Source: Sphingobium indicum B90A
GTDB taxonomy: Bacteria; Pseudomonadota; Alphaproteobacteria; Sphingomonadales; Sphingomonadaceae
Length of the DNA: 64,000 nucleotides
Assembly (NCBI RefSeq): GCF_000264945.2
Contig: NZ_CP013072.1
Span: forward strand, 1-64,000
Direction of reading: 5' to 3'
Part shown: positions 63,833 through 64,000 of the stretch, piece by piece
Numbering within the stretch: the stretch's first letter is position 1
How the letters are laid out: every line of letters starts with the position of its first letter
Notes under the pieces: model-generated
Database searches by the model: none
What the model saw: the letters and a program-made list of their open reading frames with translations, nothing else
Told to the model about the DNA's origin: nothing
Position numbers and translations under genes: made by a program

Positions 63833-63952
63833 CGGGTCTTTCGACCCGATGACGGCGGTAAACCGCTGAACGGGGCGGCTCTCCCTGGAGGTCGCCCCAT
63901 CCCTTGCTGCGCCTGATCCGGAAGAATCCCGGCCTCGCGTCTAGAGGCCGGG
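63833..63952 (+). ncRNA. Candidate structured leader RNA
   Basis: Four stem-loops follow one another: CGGGTC/GACCCG (63833-63848), GCGG-TAAA-CCGC (63855-63866), GGGGCG/CGCCCC (63872-63898), and CCCGGCCTC/GAGGCCGGG (63928-63952, followed by CACGTTTT). The last could act as an attenuator. I do not recognise a known riboswitch class, so it is a candidate only. Confidence 0.4.
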
Positions 63953-63983
63953 CACGTTTTAATGTTGGAGAGAGTCAAGAGTG

Positions 63984-64000
63984 ATGAACAAGTTAAATAT
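63984..64000 (+). CDS. Start of a gene truncated by the window edge
   Basis: ATG at 63984 follows GGAGAGAG and begins MNKLN. Only five codons are inside the window, so no function can be given. Confidence 0.55.

Larger units (their letters stand above)
63443..63983. other. 540-bp region with palindromes and a structured leader
   Basis: No protein gene is convincing: open frames overlap on both strands and lack family sequence. The stretch contains three related palindromes (63612, 63734, 63792) and four hairpins (63833-63952) before the final start codon. Confidence 0.45.

Noticed and set aside
63427..63978. Open frames of 117-130 codons near the right end
   Set aside because: They run through the MITE edge, palindromes and leader hairpins, and have no recognisable sequence.
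1..64000. CRISPR array, tRNA or rRNA genes
   Set aside because: No regularly spaced repeat-spacer array and no cloverleaf or rRNA-like sequence was seen; the iterons at 1654-1757 are too short and lack unique spacers of CRISPR size.

Overview
The window looks like the start of a secondary replicon (chromid or megaplasmid) of a sphingomonad, probably Sphingobium or a close relative. The supporting evidence is high GC, an alphaproteobacterial RepA initiator whose start codon is base 1, a RepA-type iteron array just downstream, a ParB 11 kb further on, and housekeeping-like catabolic genes. No ParA, rRNA, tRNA, transposase or CRISPR array was seen.

Layout. (1) 1-6.1 kb, replication and chromatin: repA, iterons, an RHE_PE00001/DUF1612-like HTH gene with its own palindromic operator candidate, a MucR-like protein with a histone-H1-like tail, and an HU protein. 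(2) 6.5-12 kb, surface cluster: orphan TpsB transporter, 2OG-Fe(II) hydroxylase, collagen-like lipoprotein, autotransporter-type beta-barrel. (3) 12.1-13.1 kb, parB, surrounded by copies of the 16-bp palindrome TTTGCGT-N2-ACGCAAA that I propose as parS. (4) 13.2-21.4 kb, sulfite dehydrogenase sorAB, then polysaccharide genes: a GH5-like hydrolase, a GH1-RmlD fusion, and a divergent glycosyltransferase-UDP-galactopyranose mutase fusion. (5) 21.5-31.9 kb, hemerythrin protein and a complete-looking tad/cpa pilus operon without prepilin peptidase. (6) 32-44 kb, phenylalanine/tyrosine catabolism (phhA, hppD), a DUF2236 oxygenase, a lysophospholipid acylation fusion, a DUF2339 membrane protein, a TetR regulator with a sterol-desaturase-like gene, and DUF1326/DUF2182. 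(7) 45-48 kb, a FixLJ oxygen-sensing pair with a universal stress protein. (8) 48.5-51.7 kb, TonB receptor plus PepSY protein for iron uptake. (9) 51.7-56.5 kb, phosphoesterase, nucleotidyltransferase, mmsA with LysR, methyltransferase. (10) 56.6-63.1 kb, sulfate activation (cysD, cysNC, cysQ) with a divergent LuxR regulator, then hemN with an FNR/FixK-type box. The right end holds a second MITE copy and a structured leader before a gene that starts at the window edge.

Two cautions. A 316-bp tandem duplication at 43900-44528 is followed, up to about 48757, by at least fifteen apparent single-base deletions in five consecutive genes, while no clear frameshift was found elsewhere. This looks like a low-quality or mis-joined assembly segment rather than real gene decay. 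All functional calls are from reading sequence motifs, without database searches.
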